DNA of 64,000 nt from Brasenia schreberi. Its lineage: Eukaryota > Streptophyta > Magnoliopsida > Nymphaeales > Cabombaceae. Shown here piece after piece: positions 30,721 through 43,310 of this stretch. Under the pieces are notes generated by a model. It saw only the letters and a program-made list of their open reading frames with translations. It did no database searches and was not told where the DNA came from. The stretch is taken from NCBI GenBank assembly GCA_036023115.1, contig JAYKKT010000079.1, positions 10,243,001-10,307,000 on the forward strand, written 5' to 3'. The translations under genes were made by a program, and so were the position numbers. How positions within the stretch are numbered: position 1 is the stretch's first letter; every line of letters begins with the position of its first letter.

Positions 30721-31842
30721 AGACAACACACTCAACTTAAGCAAAACCCTATGAAAATTAAAGTATATATATATATTTATGTATTAGGGGCTGATTAGGC
30801 CCGTGTGTGTTCAAAATCGTGCACGACTAAGAGAGTGCACGTGTGTGTGGGTGTGCCAAGCCACGTTATTACAAGCGGGGGGGTAGACTATGCTCCGTTA
30901 TTACAACCCCGTATCGAATTGAATTTTAAGCAAGTATACAACTAAGGACCGAGTTAGGCACTTACTAATAGCTGGTCCGAAGATGCCTTGCTTGAGCGTG
31001 GGCTTGGCCTTCGCCTTGGGCTGCAAGAGGGAGCTCCACGGAGTTGAACGGCAAGGGGTTGCTGGCCGAGTGCCTTAGGTGCGCGGAAGAGATGCCTTGA
31101 AGGTGGCCGGCTACTTAGCGAAGGGCTGGTTTTGTGCGTGGGGCTAAGGTGAGTATGTAGGGTCACTAAGAGAGGATAAGGTTAGGGAGTATGGCACTAA
31201 GGGAGCCTAAGGGAGTATCTAGGGGAAGGATATGGCTGGCGGGTGGCTGGCCGAATGAAAAGGTGACAGTCGGTTGGAGTGGCCGACTAAGGGGACTTGG
31301 TGGTGGCGGGCTACTAGGGTGGCTAGGCAATGGTGGATGGGAAGGGAACTAGCTAGGGTATGGGGTAAGGTGGTGGTGGATGTGGTGAGGTGATATGGGT
31401 GGATCTTAGGGAGTTGGGTGGAGTGGCCGGGTGTAGCTAGGGTGTCTAGGTAGTGGCGGGTAGGTAGATTGGTTGAGGCTTGGCCGAGTGGGAGTGGTGG
31501 TGATAAGTGGCTGATTTAGGGTAGGATGGTGGTGGTGTAGGTGGCTGAGAGTGGAGAGGGAGTGGAGAAGGAGTAAGGTGGAGTGTGGGGTACTAACCGA
31601 ACGATGGGAGGCGGCGGGTGGTTGAGGGGCAGCCGTGTATGGTGGAGCGACTGGTTCGGCCGAATGAAGAGGATGGCAACGGGTGGCTGGGGAGTGGTGG
31701 AGCAGGTGGAGCACGGTGGTGGCTGGTGGTGGTGTAGGGGGAAGAGCTGGCTGGGAGTGGGGCAGGTGGCTGGGAGAGTTGATGGAAGGTCGGTTGGAAT
31801 TAGAGGACCCAAAGCTGAAAAACCCGCCCACTAGGGGGGGGG

Positions 31843-31848
31843 TTTATA
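31843..31848 (-). promoter_or_regulatory. TATA box of M2 LTR
   Basis: TATAAA on the minus strand, followed by CCCCCCC and TAGTGGGCGGGTTTTTC. Confidence 0.55.
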
Positions 31849-33309
31849 GCCTTTGTGAAGGGCGGTGGGGCTGGTTTTGGGGTAGTGGTTAGGTGGTCTA
31901 GGGGTGGTGGTAAGGTAGTAAGGTGGGCTGGTATTAGGGTAGGGCCAGATATTTTAGATACAAGGGGTTTTCGGTAAGTTGTGTGCTAGGTTTAGGTGGG
32001 GTGGTTTAGAGGTTTAGGGTTTAGCTAGGTGGGTTGGTTTTAGGGTGAGGTTTAGTGAGGTGGTGTAAACACCCCGAAATCCCACGAATTTCTCAAATCC
32101 ATCTGGTTTTGTAAAAGCAGCCCCAAAGGGCCATTTTAATTCTGGAAACCCAGGAGCCTTCCAGGCCCCCCTGTATATATGTTTTAAACTTTATATTTCA
32201 AAAATAGGTAATATGGTTTTTGAAAACCTTTTAAAACATGTTTTGAAACCCCGAAGCAGCTTGGACTCATCCAGACAGAACCAAGAAAGCTAAGGAGAGC
32301 CCGGAACCGGAGCACATGTCGAGCCCGGCACAGCAACTCTCGTATCAAATCCACACCCCCAGGATCTCGAACGTCCAAGACCCTGTTATCATCAAAACAT
32401 CATTTGAAGTCATCTCCAGAAGGCGAAAACAGAGGCGGACGATCATGTTGGCGAAGACCCAACGCAGACGGAGTACTGATGCTGTCAGACCCCGCACAAA
32501 TCGTTCATTTTTAACACAGCTCGAAGGAGTCAGAGTTCAGTTTGGATCGGATCTGGACCATATATATCCAGATCCCAATCCAAACCCATGTATGGACTTA
32601 GATTTGGATTTGGATTCAAAAATCCAATCCAATATCCATATCCATGGCCCATATCACCTTCTCATAAATGGAGGTGGGGCCCACTTGAATTTCACGTGGG
32701 ATTATGGGCATGAGAGAGAGTGGGGGAGGATAAGATCAAGTGTGTGTTGTAATTAAGCTTGACTTGTGTGTCAAGTTTGGGGTTAATCATGTGGGTTAGC
32801 CTAATTAAGTGGGTTTAAGCTTGTAATTAGCCAAAACCTAACCTAGGGCTGCACCAACATGATGTGGTTAAGGTCCATGGGACATGCAAAGGGAGCTCCT
32901 TCACCTAAACCTAACCAAAAACACCTAATCCTAGCCTTCTACCCTAATCCCGTCCTAATCTGAGCCTAATCACCTAACCCACTTCCCTAATCCCAACCTA
33001 ATCACCTAACCCACTTCCCTAATCCCAACCTAATCACCTAACCCACTTCCCTAATCCTTCCCTAAACCTAGGTTAATTTTCCTAAACCTAGCCTAATCAC
33101 CTAACCTACCTCACTAAACCTCACCCTAAAACCAACCCACTTAGCTGAACCCTAAACCTCTAAACCACCCCTAGCACACAACCTACCCAAACCCCTTGTA
33201 TTTAAAATATCTGGCCCTACCCTTTCCAGCCCACCTTATCACCACACCACCCTACCTAAACCACCTAACCACTACCCCAAAACCAACCCCAACCGACCTA
33301 GCCCAGCCC

Positions 33310-33345
33310 TATATAATCCCCCCCCTTTGGGGCGGGTTTTTCCCA
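33310..33345 (+). promoter_or_regulatory. Core promoter of S2 LTR
   Basis: TATATAAT, then a C-run, then TTTGGGGCGGGTTTTTC. Confidence 0.58.
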
Positions 33346-34204
33346 TCTTCAAGCTCCATCTTCCACCAGCCGGGTCCTCCACTCTCCAGCCCAGCCGACT
33401 CCCATCTTGCTTCTCCTGCCCCGCAGCCAGCCACCACCTGCGCCACTACCTTCCAACCGAGCACCACCACCACCACCACTCCAGCCGAGGTTCACATCAC
33501 CCCCTTCCTCTTGGCCGAACCTCATCCTGCGCATCCTCTTCACCCGACTGCTCCCCTTTCATCCGCCACCACCTCCCATCATCTGGTTAGTATCCTCCAC
33601 CTTACTCCTTCTCCACACCCTCTCCACTCAAAGCCACCTAACCCACTACCATATCACCCTAGTACTAGCCACTTGCTGCCACCATTCCCACTTGGCCAAG
33701 CCATAACCACCCTAACTACCCGCCACTACCTAGACACCTTAGCTCCATTCGGACACCCTATCCGACTTCCTAAGACCTGCCCATATCACCCCACTACACC
33801 CACTACCACCTGAGCCCATCTCCTAGCTAGTTCCCTTCCCTTACACCACTCCTAGCCACCCTAGCAACCCGCCACCATCAAGTCCTCCTAGTCGGCCACT
33901 CCAACCGACTGTTACCTCTTCATTCGGCCAGCCACCCGCCAACCTTAGGTGCTCCATTAGACCTTCCCTTAGGTTCCCCCTTTGCACAACTTACCTTAAA
34001 ACTAACCCCTATCCTAGTGACCTTCCTTAGCCACATTAGCCCAATACATTAAGGCGGCACCCTTGCTAGCAGCCGGCCACCTTCAAGGCGCCCTTCCCGC
34101 GCGCCCAAGGCACCCGGCCAGCAACCCCTTGCCGTTCAATTTCAAGGAGCTCCCGCTTGCAGCCCAAGGCGAAGGCCAAGCCCACGCTCAAGCAAGGCAT
34201 CCTC

Positions 34205-34239
34205 GGACCAGCTATTAGTAAGTGCCTAACTCGGTCCTT
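34205..34239 (+). promoter_or_regulatory. 5' splice-site motif in stem (S2)
   Basis: GTAAGTG at 34218 lies between GGACC and GGTCC. The exon side keeps the conserved CGGACCAGCTATTA. Confidence 0.5.
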
Positions 34240-34447
34240 AGTTGTATACTTGCTTAAGTTCAATTTGATACGGGGTTGTAATAACGGAGCATAGTCTCCC
34301 CCCGCTTGTAATAACGTGGCTTGGCACACTCACACACATGCACTCTCTTAGTTGTGCACGATTTTGAACACACACGGGCCTAATCAGCCCCCAATACATA
34401 AGTGTAGATATATACTTTAATTTTCGTAGGGTTTTGCTTAAGTTGGG

Positions 34448-35090
34448 TGTGTTGTCTTTCAATTCAAGCACTCACACACATTGAGCCTTCGCTCTTATTT
34501 GAAAGACCCAAGTAAGGGCCGAGCTATACTATTTGGGTTTTCATTTCATGTCGTGTGTGTAAGTCTTTTAATTCAAGCACTCACACACATTGAGCCTTCG
34601 CTCTTATTTGAAAGACCCAAGTAAGGGCCGAGCTATACTATTTGGGTTTTCATTTCATGTCGTGTGTGTAAGTCTTTCAATTCAAGCACTCACACACATT
34701 GAGCCTTCGCTCTTATTTGAAAGACCCAAGTAAGGGCCGAGCTATACTATTTGGGTTTTCATTTCATGTCGTGTGTGTAAGTCTTTCAATTCAAGCACTC
34801 ACACACATTGAGCCTTCGCTCTTATTTGAAAGACCCAAGTAAGGGCCGTGTTATACTATTTGGGTTTAATTTCATGTTGTGTGCGTAGTACTTCAATTCA
34901 AGCACTCACACACATTGAGCTTTCGCTCTTATTCCCAAGACCTTAATCAAGGCCATACTGCAAGTTATATTTGGGTTTAATTTCATGTCGTGTGTGTAAG
35001 TCTTTCAATTTAAGCACGCACCCACATTGAGCCTTCGCTCTTATTTGCAAGACCCGAGTAAGGGCCCATATACATACTCTATATACATAT
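34448..35090 (+). repeat. 109-bp tandem repeat, six units (S2)
   Basis: TTGAG starts at 34481, 34590, 34699, 34808, 34915 and 35027, giving periods of 109, 109, 109, 107 and 112. The first four units are nearly identical, so the array probably expanded recently. This is the longest array of its type in the window. Confidence 0.88.
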
Positions 35091-35640
35091 CTCCCTTCGG
35101 CATTTACATTACAAGTCATTTCCCTTCGGCATTGTCTTTACATTCGGGTTTTCCCTTTGGAGTAGCATGAGTTTGCATTGCATCTACACCATACCACGAG
35201 GTAGGACGCATATTGCATCAAAGCAAGCCCCGCTCAAATTCGCCCATGTAGTGGAGTGTTCATAACACACAAACTAGGTGGCCCATAAAGGAATAGAAGG
35301 AAAGACTTTGGCATGTGCAAATCCACGTGATCTAAAATCTGCAATCGTATCTAAAAGACCCGAATTAAACACCTCAAACCGCTTCGTAGGCTTTCTACCC
35401 CAAAAACTCGATTTTTCAAAGCGTACAGACTGACCCTTGCGCATCGGTGCAAGAAGGTCTGCGACGACAAGAGCTCACTTGCTCACAGTCGCCACGATTA
35501 GAAGTCAGTTTAAAATATATCTTCGCTAGCTTAGGTAAGCTAGTTGGCACGCCCTGTTTATATAAATAGGCCTTAGACACAAGAGAGGATCCGCTCTAGG
35601 CCCTAAAAAGGCAAGAGGCAGGGATTTTCGCGCGTCTACA

Positions 35641-36645
35641 AGTGGGTTAGGTGATTAGGCTAGGATTAGGTTAGGTTTAGGGAAATTAACCTAGGTTTAG
35701 GGAAGGATTAGGGAAGTGGGTTAGGTGATTAGGTTGGGATTAGGCCGGGATTAGAGAAGTGGGTTAGGTGATTAGGCTAGGATTAGGGTGGAAGGCTAGG
35801 ATTAGGTGTTTTTGGTTAGGATTAGATGAAGGTGCTCCCTTTGCATGACCCATGGACCCTAATCACATCATGTTGGTGCAGCCCTAGGTTAGGTTTTGAC
35901 TAATTACAAGCTTAAACCCACTTAATTAGGCTAACCCACATGATTAACCCCAAACTTGACACACAAGTTAAGCTTAATTACAATACACACTTGATCTTAT
36001 CCTCCCCCACTCTCTCTCATGCCCATAATCCCACGTGAAATTCAAGTGGGCTCCACCTCCATTTATGAGAAGGTGATGTGGGCCATGGATATGGATATTG
36101 GATTGGACTTTTTAATCCAAATCCAAATCTAAGTCCATACATGGGTTTGGATTGGGATCTGGATATATATGGTCCAGATCCAATCCAAACTGAATTCTAA
36201 CTCCTTCGAGCTGTGTTCGAAACGAAGGGTTTGTGCGGGACTTGACAGCATCAGTACTCCGTCTGCGTTGGGTCTTCGCCAACATGATCGTTCGCCTCTA
36301 TTTTCGCCTTCCGGAGATGACTTCAAATGATTTCTGATTATAACAGGGTCTTGGACGTTCGAGATCCTGGGGGTGGATTCAACACGAGAGTTGCTGTGCC
36401 GGGCTCAACTTGCGCTCCGGTTTCGGGCTCTCTTTAGCTCTTCTGGTCTTGTCTTGATCAGGCCAAGCTTGCTTTGTGGGGTTTCAAAACATATTTTAAC
36501 ATATTTAAACATATAAAAGTTCAAAACATTTGTACAGGGTTGCTTGGAAGGCTCCTGGGTTTCCAAACTCAAAATGGCCCTTTGGGGCTGCTTTTATAAA
36601 ACCAGGTTTGTTTTGAGGAATTCGTGGGATTTCGGGGTGTTTACA
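35641..36645 (-). repeat. M2: minus-strand family-A LTR, right (5'-terminal) part
   Basis: Continues M2 after S2: telomere-like repeats, the conserved U3 block and the 27-bp palindrome (36155-36181). It ends GGGTGTTTACA at 36645, the complement of the LTR start. Confidence 0.88.
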
Positions 36646-37582
36646 AGTTTTCAAAAACAAATTAGTGACATTTCAAAAATCCTTGGCTTACAAAATGGAG
36701 CCTTGTTCAAAATGGCAAAATATTTTCAAATGGCAAATGTTATTAAGAAATGGAACGATCTCGGTTGGATCGAGTAACCAAAGGGATAAGCTTTCCCCCC
36801 ATTTTACTTCTCTCTCCAAAAAGGAAAATTGGCAATGTTCAAAAGAAAAAGAAAAAGACAAAGAGAATACAAAAACTCCTTGAAAAAGAAGTCTTCCCCG
36901 AAAAAGGAATACAAAAACTTCTTAAAAAGGAGTCTTCTCTTTGAAAGAAGAAAGAAAAAGAAAGGAGAATGCAAAAACTCCTTGAAAAAGAAGTCTTCCT
37001 GAAAAAAGGGAATACAAAAACTTTTTCAAAAGAGGTCATCTCTTGAAAAAGAAAAGAGAAAAAGGAAAGCCAAATCTCAAAAGAGCAAATTTTTTGACTC
37101 TTTGCCTAAAACCACGGGACGCTTCGAAAGGGACTGTGGTAACTCTTTCCCATATCCCTGCAGCTTATCCCAATGGAAAAAGGTTCAACTATGAAAATCC
37201 TAAAGTAGGAATAAAATCTACTTATTTGGATTTCATTTTGTTAGAGAATTAGACTTTGTTTTGTGAGAAATAGAACTTTGAAATGTTTTTCAAAATTTTC
37301 TATCAAAAACCTCTACCAAGTAGTAGGTGTCGAAACCCAAATAAAGGGATATATAAAAAATTAGAAGTTCTTTTGATAGAAGATCAAAGGAGTTCCTTTT
37401 GAAAAAAAAAATTTCGAAACCCAAAAAAATGTCAAAAAGATATGGGATAAAACCTGTTTGGGGCAATCGGCCTTTAAAGGCTCTCTCCGAGCTCAAAAAC
37501 CCCAAAAATTGTCTCTCCCAAAAGCTCACCACACTCGCTCATGCATGCATTCAAAAGTCATTCCTGCATGATCATGCCTAGG
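36646..37582 (+). mobile_element. G: tail fragment of a plus-strand element
   Basis: Non-coding tail in + orientation matching, inverted, the tail of C (about 52010-52910). It includes imperfect AAAAACTCCTTGAAAAAGAAG-type repeats (36840-37060). It is bordered by M2 on the left and element B on the right; CTAGG (37578-37582) is B's candidate left TSD. PPT and LTR of G are not present. Confidence 0.7.
36840..37060 (+). repeat. Imperfect tail repeats (G)
   Basis: Alternating AAAAAGAAGTCTTCC, GGAATACAAAAACT and CTTTTTCAAAAG-like units of roughly 40-45 bp. The inverted counterpart is at 52548-52735 in C. Confidence 0.65.
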
Positions 37583-38937
37583 TGTAAGACATGAAAATTC
37601 CCACTCCTGGCTTTTTTGGGGGCCTGGGGCGTGCCAACTAGCTTACTCAAACTAGGAAAGATTTTTTGAAATATCTGACCTTTTGGGAGAATGTGGACAA
37701 GCGGGATCTTTTCGCTTGAAACCTTCTTGAACCAATGCTCAAGGGTCAGTTTAAGCGCTTTAGAAAACGTCGATTTCAAACAAACATGAACTTTTGAAAG
37801 AAAAGCAAGTATTTCGACAATTGTTTGCCTAAATTGCAATTTTTATTACGGGGGTTGTTGGAATCCAAGTCTCTTGAGTTTTAGCTATCTTAGGCCGGAT
37901 GTGTGTGCTGCAAGTGGCCTAATTTTAGCGAGTTTGAAAGTAGTTTCAGGGTTTCCTCTTTGAAAATATGCAAATGCAAGGATGCACGAATACTCTTCGA
38001 GTTCGATATGATGTGAGCTAGGCTCGAATTGAAAGCAACTCACACACACAACTTGAAGTAAATATCCGAATGAAAGTGCAACTCACGCAGCTGAAAGGGA
38101 AATACCCAAACTTTGAAAGTAACTCACATGACTTGAATGTAAATTGCGGAAGGGAGATATACTTATATATTTAAGAGTGGAAAGGCTCAATGCACGCATG
38201 TGTGTAGTGTAGAATTGGAATGACAAACTCACACGACTTGAATTGAACTTGCCAAAATTGAAATATAAGTATATAAGAGTGGAAAGGCTCAATGTGTTCA
38301 TGTGTGTTGTGTATAAATGGAAAGACAACTCACATGACTTGAATTGAACCACCCGAAATGTAAGTGCGTACACAAATTGAATGTAAAACTCATGCAGCTT
38401 GAAAGTATATAAATACTCTATATCTTATGAGCAACGAAGGCCCAAAATGTGCGTGAGAGTGCAGAGCAAGTGCTCGAGTGCTCTTGTGTGCAAGTGTGGA
38501 AGCTAAAATGACAAACTCACATGACTTGAATGTAAAACCCACGCAGCTGGAAAATATAGAAATATGCTATATCTTATGAGCAACAAAGGCTCAAAAGGTG
38601 CATGTGAGTGTAGAGCAAGTGCTCACGTACTTCTTGGGTGCGAGTGTGAAATTTAAATGACAAACTCACACGACATGAATGTAACAACCCGGAATTGAAA
38701 TTGCACGGCTTTCACTAAAGTCTTTAGAGTAAGAGCGAAGGCTCAATGTGTGTGTAATAGTGTGCAACTAAGAGCGGAAAGGCTCAAGTGCACGTGGGTG
38801 TCTTGTGTACATTTTAAGAGCAATATGGCTCAAGTGTACGTGTGTGCATCATGTATCAAGCACCAATATTACATTTCGGGGGGAGACCATGCTCCACCCC
38901 GTATCAAAATTGAATTGAGTATTAAAGGTGTAATGTA

Positions 38938-38976
38938 AAAGACCGAATTTTAAACACTTACAATGATTCGACTTTT
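38938..38976 (-). promoter_or_regulatory. 5' splice-site motif in stem (B 3' LTR)
   Basis: GTAAGTG on the minus strand is flanked by CGAAT and ATTCG, which can pair. In family A the stem at this place is GGACC/GGTCC, so the arrangement is kept with a different sequence. Confidence 0.5.
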
Positions 38977-40156
38977 CTCTCCAATCTACTCGGGTTTTGT
39001 CCACCTTGGCAGCCGCGACGTAGACCTCTTTTGGTGGGCTTAAAACGAGAGGTGGCTGGCTCGAGTTGTGCTTGAAGGGAGACGGGTTCACTTGGGCTTA
39101 GTTCGGGCTTATGAGAGAGCTCACGGCAAAAGGTAGGTAGGTTGGTTATGGAAAAAGGGTGGCTGGGTATGGTTTTGGTATGGTTTAGAGTTGGGGTTAA
39201 GTCTTGGCTTGAGATGGACGCGGGCTGGGATTAGGTTGCAGTTGGTCCTAGTCTTGGTTTAGGTTTTAGTTTGGTCCTAACTAGGTTAGGTTTGGTCCTA
39301 ACTAAGTTAGGTGTTGGTCAAGTTCATTCCTAGCTGAGTTAGGTTTAGCTTAGTTTAGGTTAGGTTATGGGCCGGTTTTGGTGGCAGGCGGCCAGCCAAA
39401 GGGGCGACCTAGTTTGGTCTTTAGGTTGGCGTGGGCTGAGGTGCAGGAGCAGTAAGGCACGACTTGGTTTATGGGCAGCAAGGCACGAGAGATGGCCTGC
39501 CACTAGGGCCGGCCTTACTGGTCTTGTAAGGGATGCGGCCTGCACTAGCAGGCCGTGAGTGTGTGCTTGGGGGAGATGACCTGCCGAGTGGGGCAGGCCT
39601 TGGATGATTTTAAATGGGGCACGACCTAAGGGGGAAGGTCACGGCCTAAGGTAGGCTGCAAGCGGCAGGAAGTGTGGCCGGGGGGGCAGCAGTTCGGCGT
39701 TGCAGTGGCGCAGCAAGGCGCGCGAGGCATAGCAGGGCGTGCGGGGCGCAACAAGGCGCGCAGGGCGCACAGCTGAGTCCGGGGGTGTTAGGGTGGAGGT
39801 GGAGAGATGGGAGCTGGGTGCTAGGGATGTTTTGGGTTAGTTTAGGTGAGAGGGCTAGGTTTAGATTAGTTTAGGGTTAAGTTTAGCGAAGTGGGTTAGG
39901 TGGTTTAGGCTAGGTTTAGGTTGGGGCTAGGAGGCCTACCTCTTGGAGCCGGTCCACCATGCTTCACCCATGCCGAGCCCGCCTTGGTTGCAGCCTTCCT
40001 TGGTCGAGCCCACCTTGGTTGCAGCCCTTAGGTCAAGCATTGATCAACATAGCTCAAACCCACCTCACTCATGAGCCCACATGGCTAAGTCTCTCTCTCA
40101 CTCTCTCTCCTCCCAAGCAATTCACGTGAACCCTCATTTGGGGACCCCCTCACCTC

Positions 40157-40164
40157 TATTTATA
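40157..40164 (-). promoter_or_regulatory. TATA box of B 3' LTR
   Basis: TATAAATA in the context CCTATAAATAGAGGTGAGGGGG on the minus strand. Confidence 0.75.
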
Positions 40165-40891
40165 GGCAAATGAGGTGAGTCTTGGATATGGGTCTTAGAT
40201 TTGGATCTGGATCTCGAATCTCGGATATTTTGGGATTCATATCTGACCCAAATATTTAGTTGGGTTTGGATCTCGAATCTCAGATATTTGGGATCCAAAT
40301 CCAATCCAAACACTATTTGGATTTGGATCTAGATATTTGGGTCCAGATCCAATCCAAATTTCTGTTTCTTCAGTCCTTCTTGGCATTTCGAGATGGATGT
40401 TTTGTGCGGGCCTTGACTTCATCAACGCTCCTTCTTGTGCTGGGTTTTCCCCAACTTTATCGTCTGAACTCCTTCTCACATTTCTGGACTTCATTTCAGC
40501 TCATTTCTGTCATTTTCAGCTTGGATTTCTACTATTTTGGTGAATGTGCTTGGCTTGGCATTTGATGCTCCGGGCTTGCAATCTGCTTCTGGCCTGGGTC
40601 TTTCTTTTACCTTTTGATCCTGGCTTTTATCAGGCCAGGGTGCTTTCTTTGGGCTTTTGAACTTGCTTTCTGAGGTTGCTTTTGAATTCAGGCTTCACCT
40701 GTTGGATTTGGGCTTTTTATAAAATTGGGACTTGGCTCATGTTTGAGAAATTCAATTTGAACGGGGTTTAGACAAAAAATTTCAAGCCTTTACAACTCCT
40801 GGGTTTTCGAAAACTCCAGAATCTGGTTTTGAAATGATTTTTCAAACCAGGAGTTTGTTTTCGAAATTTGTTTGATTTTGGGGTGTTTATA

Positions 40892-40932
40892 GATGCCCCT
40901 CTTTGACATTATCCAAATTTATTTGGATAATG
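40892..40932 (-). promoter_or_regulatory. PPT and perfect palindrome (B)
   Basis: The complement of AAAGAGGGGCATC at 40892-40904 borders the LTR. CATTATCCAAAT (40907-40918) and ATTTGGATAATG (40921-40932) are perfect 12-base arms with a two-base loop. Confidence 0.82.
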
Positions 40933-42056
40933 ACAAAGAAGACAACACCCCTGTTTGATTTCTCCCAGGACTCATCCTCAAGAATATGGGATCGTCCGAG
41001 TTTTGAGAAAACGTTTTCATTTGTGCCCAGTAAGAGGGGATTTTCGCCAAAGGGGACTTTACCTAATGTGGTGTTAGTCCTAATTGGGATTGTGCAAGCG
41101 TCCATGCATGCATATGTGAATGAATGGCATGGAATGACATGCTAGGAAGTATGGTTTCCTAGAGACTTTGAATGGAATGGTCGAACTTGGGAGTCTTATG
41201 AAGACCTGCTGCACTAAGTGAGTTGGTCTTATGTTGCTCGATGTTTGAGATTTTCTAAATTCATTTTTGAAAAAGGAAAATGCCTTTTAGCTTCAATCCT
41301 AAGGATTTCAGCTTTTCGTGTTTCCCTTTACATGAGTCCTAACACTCGCTAATCCAGCGGAGGTTTTATAAGAAAATCAAGCCATATTTCAAAAATTCCT
41401 ACGCCTTAAACATCTAAGTCTCAAACAAAATGAGATTCAAGTAAGCAAATTCTATTTTTACTTTAGGATTCCTTTAAATGAACCTTTCTTCACTTGGGAT
41501 AAGTCGCAGGGATGGGAAAAAATTACCACGGTCCCTTCTAAAGTGTCCCATGGTTTGAGGCAAAGAGGCAGAAAACTACTCTTGTTGAGCTTTTGGCTAT
41601 TTTTTTCCTTTTTTTCATAGAGGGTCTCTCTTTGGGAGTATTTTTTTTTTGTTCCCTCTTTTCCTTAGAATAAATGATTTTTCTTTTTGGATTCAGCTTT
41701 CTTTTGAGAAAGAGATTTTTGTAGGGATTTCTCTTTTTGCTTTTTGGCCAAGTTTTCCTTTTGGGGAAGAGAAGAGAAGAGGAGAAGGACTTATCCCAAG
41801 GATCTACTCGATTCATCCCAGATCAACCTATTTAGAAATAGCACGTACTACTTACAAGTATCTTGCTATTTTGAACCAGGCCCTCTTTTGTAAGAAGAAG
41901 GATTTTGAAATGTAACCCCTTTGTTTTGAAAACTCTGCTTTTTCACAAGCATCGATTCTCTCATTCAGGGTTGCACGATCTGCCTTGATCCTCACTCACG
42001 AAGTTTCAAAGGAGATTTTTCTCAAAATATTTTTGAAATAGGACATAGCTTAGACC
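40933..42056 (-). other. B non-coding tail
   Basis: The inverted counterpart of the E1 and E2 tails. No gene seen. Confidence 0.7.
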
Positions 42057-43310
42057 CTACACATGGTATTTTTTCAAATATTGAGCATTCATAGGGTTTG
42101 CTAAGTTCCTACCCTCAACATCGACTAACCAGTAGGCATTGTTTGTGGTAGTTCCACGTACAACATAAGGACCATCCCACTTGGGCTGCCACTTTCCAAT
42201 TAGATGTGGGCCACGATGTTGGATGATTTTTAGCATAAGGTCTCCCACTTTGAAGTGGCGAGGCTTCATATGCTTCTTATAATGTCGAGCTACCCTTTGC
42301 CGGTATGCATGCGCATGATCCATGGCAAGGAGCCTTCTCTCATCTAATAAATCAAACTCGGCCATTCTAGCATGCTGTAGTGTCTCTAGGGGAAGGTCGA
42401 GTGCAACTGATGTATGAAATGAATGCAGTTTTGTATGAATGGGGAGAATGGCGTTTGTGCCATAGACCAACTCAAATGGCGTGGCATTTGTGGGAGTTCG
42501 GATAGAAGTCCTATAAGCCCATAAGGCTTCATCCAACTTCTCATGCCACGTCCTACCCTTCTCTAATGTTTTCTCAATAATACTTATGAGAGTCTTATTG
42601 GTGGCTTTGGATTAGCCGTTGCCTTGAGGGTAGTAGGGCGATAAGAAATGGTGAGTTATGCCATACGTGTTACATAACCTTACCATCCTCTCGTTTTTGA
42701 AGGGGGTGCCATTATCAGACACTAGGTCTTTTGGAACCCCAAATCGAGCCAAAATATTTTTCTTAATGAACGCCACTACATGTTGCCCCTGGACATTAGT
42801 CAGGGAGGTAGCTTCAACCCATTTGTAAAAGTATTCAGTGGTTGCTAGTATAAACCAATGCCCATTTGATGTATTTGGAAAAATTGGTCCTATGATGTCA
42901 AACACCCACATGGTGAATGGCCATGGGTTGACCACAGAATGCAATGTGGATGACGGGATATGAATGGCGTGTCCATGCACTTGACATGGGTGACACTTCC
43001 TAACATGGTCGTGGCAATCCTGCTTTAGAGTGGACCAAAAATAACCCGCTCTAAGTATTTTCATTGCCATCATATTGGCATTTACATGCCCTCCACATTC
43101 TCCATCGTGGAATTCATGCATTACTATCCTAGCCTCCTCAAGATCGATACACCTCAATAAGATGCCAGAAAAACTCTTTTTATAAAGAATCCCTCCCAAA
43201 ATTAGATATCGGGTTGAAATCTTTCGAATAAAAGCTTTGTCTTTAGACGAAGCGAATTCTGAAAATCCTCCATTTTCTAAGAACTCTTTAATGTCTTGAA
43301 ACTAGGGTTT
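42057..43310 (-). pseudogene. Integrase (B)
   Basis: Reads in one frame with the preceding RNase H. A TAG replaces a Trp codon at the start (about 43303). The zinc-binding region is intact (HEFHDGECGGHVN, CHDHVRKCHPCQ) and lacks the one-base loss found in E2 and E3. The core has FDIIGPIFP and SDNGTPF, but at about 42610 Gln is a TAA and the catalytic Glu of GQAEATNK is Lys (SKATNK). After this the frame is open from 42536 to the stop at 42057 with WDGPYVV. It is dead by the stop and the active-site change. Confidence 0.85.

Larger units (their letters stand above)
29906..32063 (-). repeat. M2: minus-strand family-A LTR, left part (truncated)
   Basis: Begins inside an LTR (GATTACAGATTTTAGATCACG), so the terminal few hundred bases are missing. 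It carries tandem repeats (about 30230-30720), the CACTTAC donor complement (30959-30965) and TTTATA (31843-31848). It is cut at 32063 by solo LTR S2 and resumes at 35641. Confidence 0.87.
32064..35640 (+). mobile_element. S2: solo LTR, family A (3577 bp), TSD GGTGG/AGTGG
   Basis: Starts TGTAAACACC and ends GCGCGTCTACA. The flanks are GGTGG (32059-32063) and AGTGG (35641-35645), four of five matching, and the M2 LTR sequence continues on both sides. It has the U3 palindrome (32549-32575), TATATAAT (33310-33317), GTAAGTG (34218), a six-unit 109-bp array, the 36-nt hairpin (35426-35461), the terminal palindrome (35525-35544) and TGGCACGCCC (35545-35554). Confidence 0.9.
37583..40891 (-). repeat. 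B 3' LTR, family B (3309 bp)
   Basis: Sense start TATAAACACCCC (right end) and sense end TGTCTTACA (left end). Decamer complement at 37627-37636, 36-nt hairpin at 37718-37753 (AAAC/GTTT paired, outermost pair lost), CACTTAC donor complement at 38955-38961, TATAAATA at 40157-40164, and ATCCAAATCC repeats at about 40200-40360. Confidence 0.9.

Noticed and set aside
34448..35090. CRISPR-like array
   Set aside because: The whole 109-bp unit is repeated, there are no unique spacers, and the context is a plant LTR.
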